64,000 nt of DNA, taken from positions 1 through 64,000 of the forward strand of contig NZ_JAIUIE010000011.1 in the NCBI RefSeq assembly GCF_020165495.1, read 5' to 3'. A program made the position numbers and the translations under genes. The first letter of the stretch is position 1, and each line of letters starts with the position of its first letter. This document shows, one piece after another, positions 61,933 to 64,000 of the stretch. Under the pieces are notes generated by a model, which saw only the letters and a program-made list of their open reading frames with translations, was not told the origin of the DNA and made no database searches. Source of the DNA: Mesorhizobium sp. BR1-1-16 (GTDB lineage Bacteria; Pseudomonadota; Alphaproteobacteria; Rhizobiales; Kaistiaceae).

Positions 61933-62610
61933 CTACTGAGCCGCGGGAGCCGGGGCTGCGGGCGCTGCCGGGGCGGCAGGCGTGGGAGACGCCGGAGCCG
62001 TCGGGGCTGAATTCGGGGCAGCCGGGGCCGCGTCAGGAGCCGCGGGCGCAGGAGCAGCTTCCGGCGCCGGCAGCGGCTCGGGCGTCGCGGCCAGGGTGCG
62101 CAGATAGGCAATGACGTTGGCGCGATCTTCAGGCTTCGCCAATCCGGCAAAGCCCATCGCGGTGCCCGGCATGTCGGCGCTCGGCTTCTTCAGGAAGTGG
62201 TAGAGGTGCTCATAGGTCCACTTGTCGCCGGCCTCATGGGCCTTGGCGAAGGCGGCCGAATATTTGAAGCCCTGCATATCGCCGATCGGCCTGCCGATGA
62301 CCCCGTAAAGATCGGGACCCACCTTAGTGCCGGCGCCTTCGACGAAATTGTGGCAGGCGGCGCACTTCTTGGCGACGGCCTCGCCGGCGGAAGCGCTGGC
62401 GGTCTGGAGCAGCGTCGCGATCGGCGGATCAGCGGCAACGGGGGCCGCGGCGGCGCCGGCAGCCGGTTCTTCCGCGACCGCGATCTCGAAGCCCGGCTTC
62501 TCCGCCTCGGCTGGCGAATAGATCGCCTCGGAGACAATGCTGAGCGACATCACCATCAAAAGGGTGAACAGGACCGCGCCCAGTATCTTGTTGACCTCGA
62601 AGGAATCCAT
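61933..62610 (-). CDS. cycM: Membrane-anchored cytochrome c (CycM-like)
   Basis: 225 aa. One N-terminal helix (VNKILGAVLFTLLMVMSLSIV) anchors the protein; the haem-binding CAACH motif lies near residues 87-91 and the distal Met in ADMPGTAM. The fold is a class I cytochrome c, as in CycM, which passes electrons to terminal oxidases in Rhizobiales. The last 50 residues form an Ala/Pro-rich tail, longer than usual. ATG 62610 is used, since the upstream frame is not conserved. It diverges from kdsB over 175 bp. Confidence 0.9.
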   Translation of the reverse strand: MDSFEVNKILGAVLFTLLMVMSLSIVSEAIYSPAEAEKPGFEIAVAEEPAAGAAAAPVAADPPIATLLQTASASAGEAVAKKCAACHNFVEGAGTKVGPDLYGVIGRPIGDMQGFKYSAAFAKAHEAGDKWTYEHLYHFLKKPSADMPGTAMGFAGLAKPEDRANVIAYLRTLAATPEPLPAPEAAPAPAAPDAAPAAPNSAPTAPASPTPAAPAAPAAPAPAAQ

Positions 62611-62785
62611 CGGTCCCGGCCCCAGTCGCAATAAAAATAAGGACTTGGCGCGCCCGCCGGATGACGGGGGCCAAAGCATGTGGCGCGGAAACTACAAGCT
62701 TTCGCACAAGCCGCGCAATACGTATGAAGGTCGCGCCGTTGAGACTTTTTGACACCCGCGGCGTGAACGGGGCGGAGCCAAGCGA

Positions 62786-63550
62786 ATGAGCGTGACAAGA
62801 GAGGCGCTGGTTATGGTGCCGGCCCGCATGGCTTCGACGCGGCTGCCGGGCAAGCCGCTGGCCGATATTCACGGCGAACCGATGATTGTGCATGTCTGGC
62901 GCCGCGCTGCTGAGGCGGGAATCGGGCCGGTTTTCGTCGCGACCGACGATGCCGACATCGCGGACGCAGTGCGACGGGCCGGCGGCGAGGCGGTGATGAC
63001 GCGCGCCGACCATGAGAACGGTTCTTCCCGCATTCATGAGGCCATCGGCCTCATCGATCCCGCTGGTCACTACGATCTCGTCGTCAATGTCCAGGGTGAC
63101 CTGCCCACCGTCGAGCCGTCTTCGGTCGCAGCCGCCTTCGCGCCACTCGCCGATCCGGAAGTCGACATCGGCACCATCGCCGCGGTCATCACCGACGAGG
63201 CCGACAAGGTCAATGACAGCGTCGTCAAGATCGTCGCCTCGCCCAAGACGATCGGGGGCGTGCTGTCCGAGCGGCAGCTGCGGGCGCTCTATTTCACGCG
63301 TGCCACCGCGCCGTGGGGCGCCGGGCCGCTCTATCATCACATCGGGCTCTACGCCTATCGCCGCGCGGCGCTCGAACGCTATGTCGCGCTGCCGCCGTCC
63401 CCCCTCGAAAGGCGCGAGCGGCTGGAACAGCTGAGGGCGCTCGAGGCCGGCATGCGCATCGATGTCGAGGTCGTTGACGCTGTGCCGCTCGGTGTCGATA
63501 CTCCGGCCGATCTTGAAAGGGCGCGCCTTCTGCTCGCTCGCAAAACCTAG
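62786..63550 (+). CDS. kdsB: 3-deoxy-manno-octulosonate cytidylyltransferase (CMP-KDO synthetase)
   Basis: 254 aa. [20 protein letters not shown] holds the CTP-binding motif, [13 protein letters not shown] the metal-binding Asp region, and [36 protein letters not shown] is the KdsB signature. It activates KDO for lipopolysaccharide synthesis. ATG 62786 lies after a GGGGCGGAG block. pheA follows 51 bp later, the order seen in many Rhizobiales. Confidence 0.95.
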   Translation: MSVTREALVMVPARMASTRLPGKPLADIHGEPMIVHVWRRAAEAGIGPVFVATDDADIADAVRRAGGEAVMTRADHENGSSRIHEAIGLIDPAGHYDLVVNVQGDLPTVEPSSVAAAFAPLADPEVDIGTIAAVITDEADKVNDSVVKIVASPKTIGGVLSERQLRALYFTRATAPWGAGPLYHHIGLYAYRRAALERYVALPPSPLERRERLEQLRALEAGMRIDVEVVDAVPLGVDTPADLERARLLLARKT

Positions 63551-63601
63551 CCTGACCAAAGGCTTCGTCGCGCTGGCGACGTTCGGAAGTGACCCTATCC
63601 C

Positions 63602-64000
63602 ATGAAGAAGATCGTGTATCAGGGTGAGCCTGGCGCCAATTCCCACATCGCCTCGCATGCCGTCTATCCCGACTATGAGGCTGTGCCGGCGCCGACCTTC
63701 GAGGATTGCTTCCAGGCGATGTCGCGCGGCGATGTCGATCTCGCGATGATCCCGATCGAGAATTCGCTCGCCGGCCGTGTGGCGGACATCCACCATCTCC
63801 TTCCCGATTCCGGCCTGCACATCATCGGCGAATTTTTCCTGCCGATCCGCTTCCAGTTGATGGCGCCGCATGGCGCGACCCTCGAAACGATCAAGACGGT
63901 GGAGAGCCATGTGCACGGCCTCGGCCAGTGCCGGCGCATTCTGCGCGAGCACGGCTATCGCGCCGTCGTCGCCGGCGATACGGCGGGTGCCGCGCGCATC
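63602..64000 (+). CDS. pheA: Prephenate dehydratase, partial (3' end outside the window)
   Basis: The first 133 residues are visible; the gene runs past the window edge. KKIVYQGEPGANSHIA, FEDCFQAMSRGDVDLAMIPIENSLAGRVADIHHLL and HLIGEFFLPI-like text (HIIGEFFLPIRF) are diagnostic of the PheA prephenate-binding domain. It converts prephenate to phenylpyruvate for phenylalanine synthesis. A C-terminal ACT domain is expected beyond 64000 but not seen. Confidence 0.93.
   Translation, partial: MKKIVYQGEPGANSHIASHAVYPDYEAVPAPTFEDCFQAMSRGDVDLAMIPIENSLAGRVADIHHLLPDSGLHIIGEFFLPIRFQLMAPHGATLETIKTVESHVHGLGQCRRILREHGYRAVVAGDTAGAARI

Noticed and set aside
1-64000. CRISPR arrays, prophage genes, insertion sequences, rRNA
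   Set aside because: No regularly spaced repeats, transposase, integrase, phage structural genes or rRNA sequence were recognised.

Overview
The window is a high-GC, gene-dense chromosomal segment, most likely from an alphaproteobacterium of the order Hyphomicrobiales (Rhizobiales). The supporting signs are the cycM-kdsB-pheA order, the Yej-type peptide importer, oxyR-ahpCD, a tad/cpa pilus locus with a tiny Flp pilin, a likely Irr box in front of bacterioferritin, and many 1- or 4-bp gene overlaps. The genus cannot be fixed from sequence alone. No CRISPR array, rRNA, insertion sequence or prophage was seen.

Layout: (1) 0.1-1.6 kb, a visibly less GC-rich AAA+ ATPase gene beside the 3' end of a tRNA-Ser(CGA) gene; this looks like the edge of a tRNA-anchored island continuing off the left side. 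(2) 1.8-3.7 kb, a minus-strand operon of ring-cleaving VOC dioxygenase, carboxylesterase and 4-oxalocrotonate tautomerase (MhqO/MhqD-like quinone detoxification). (3) 3.9-10.1 kb, a GH1 glycosidase, guanine deaminase, an MsbA-type ABC exporter and an FAH-family hydrolase. (4) 10.5-22.4 kb, one long plus-strand operon: a BMP-type ABC importer (four subunits), formamidase-like nitrilase, biuret hydrolase and a paralogue, cyanuric acid hydrolase/barbiturase, AtzG-, AtzE- and AtzH-like proteins, an MTHFSD-like protein and a GntR/FCD regulator. A matching twin operator lies upstream at 10235-10266. This is the most interesting system here: import and hydrolytic nitrogen mining of a ring compound such as cyanuric acid, barbiturate or oxidised uric-acid products.

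(5) 22.4-25.4 kb, mtgA, oxyR and ahpCD (peroxide defence); the OxyR has the peroxidatic but not the resolving cysteine. (6) 25.5-29.9 kb, farnesyl diphosphate synthase, phosphohexomutase, aldose epimerase and a small lipoprotein. (7) 30.0-32.8 kb, a URC1/URC4 pair (the URC uracil-catabolic route). (8) 32.8-38.1 kb, lspA and two RNA/SAM methyltransferases, a CoxG-like protein, bfd-bfr iron storage and a nucleoside hydrolase.

(9) 38.1-50.2 kb, an almost complete tad/cpa locus (tadE-like pseudopilins, CpaC-N-terminal-like protein, flp, tadV, cpaB, cpaC, cpaD, cpaE/tadZ, cpaF/tadA, tadB, tadC, tadD). (10) 50.4-53.1 kb, leucyl aminopeptidase, MarR-type regulator and an NlpC/P60 peptidase. (11) 53.1-61.8 kb, a yej-type peptide importer with two tandem substrate-binding proteins and a terminal ghrA-like dehydrogenase. 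(12) 61.9-64.0 kb, a membrane-anchored cytochrome c diverging from kdsB and pheA; pheA is cut by the window edge.

A recurring theme is nucleobase and nitrogen salvage: guanine deaminase, the cyanurate/biuret-type operon, URC1/URC4 and a nucleoside hydrolase lie within about 33 kb.
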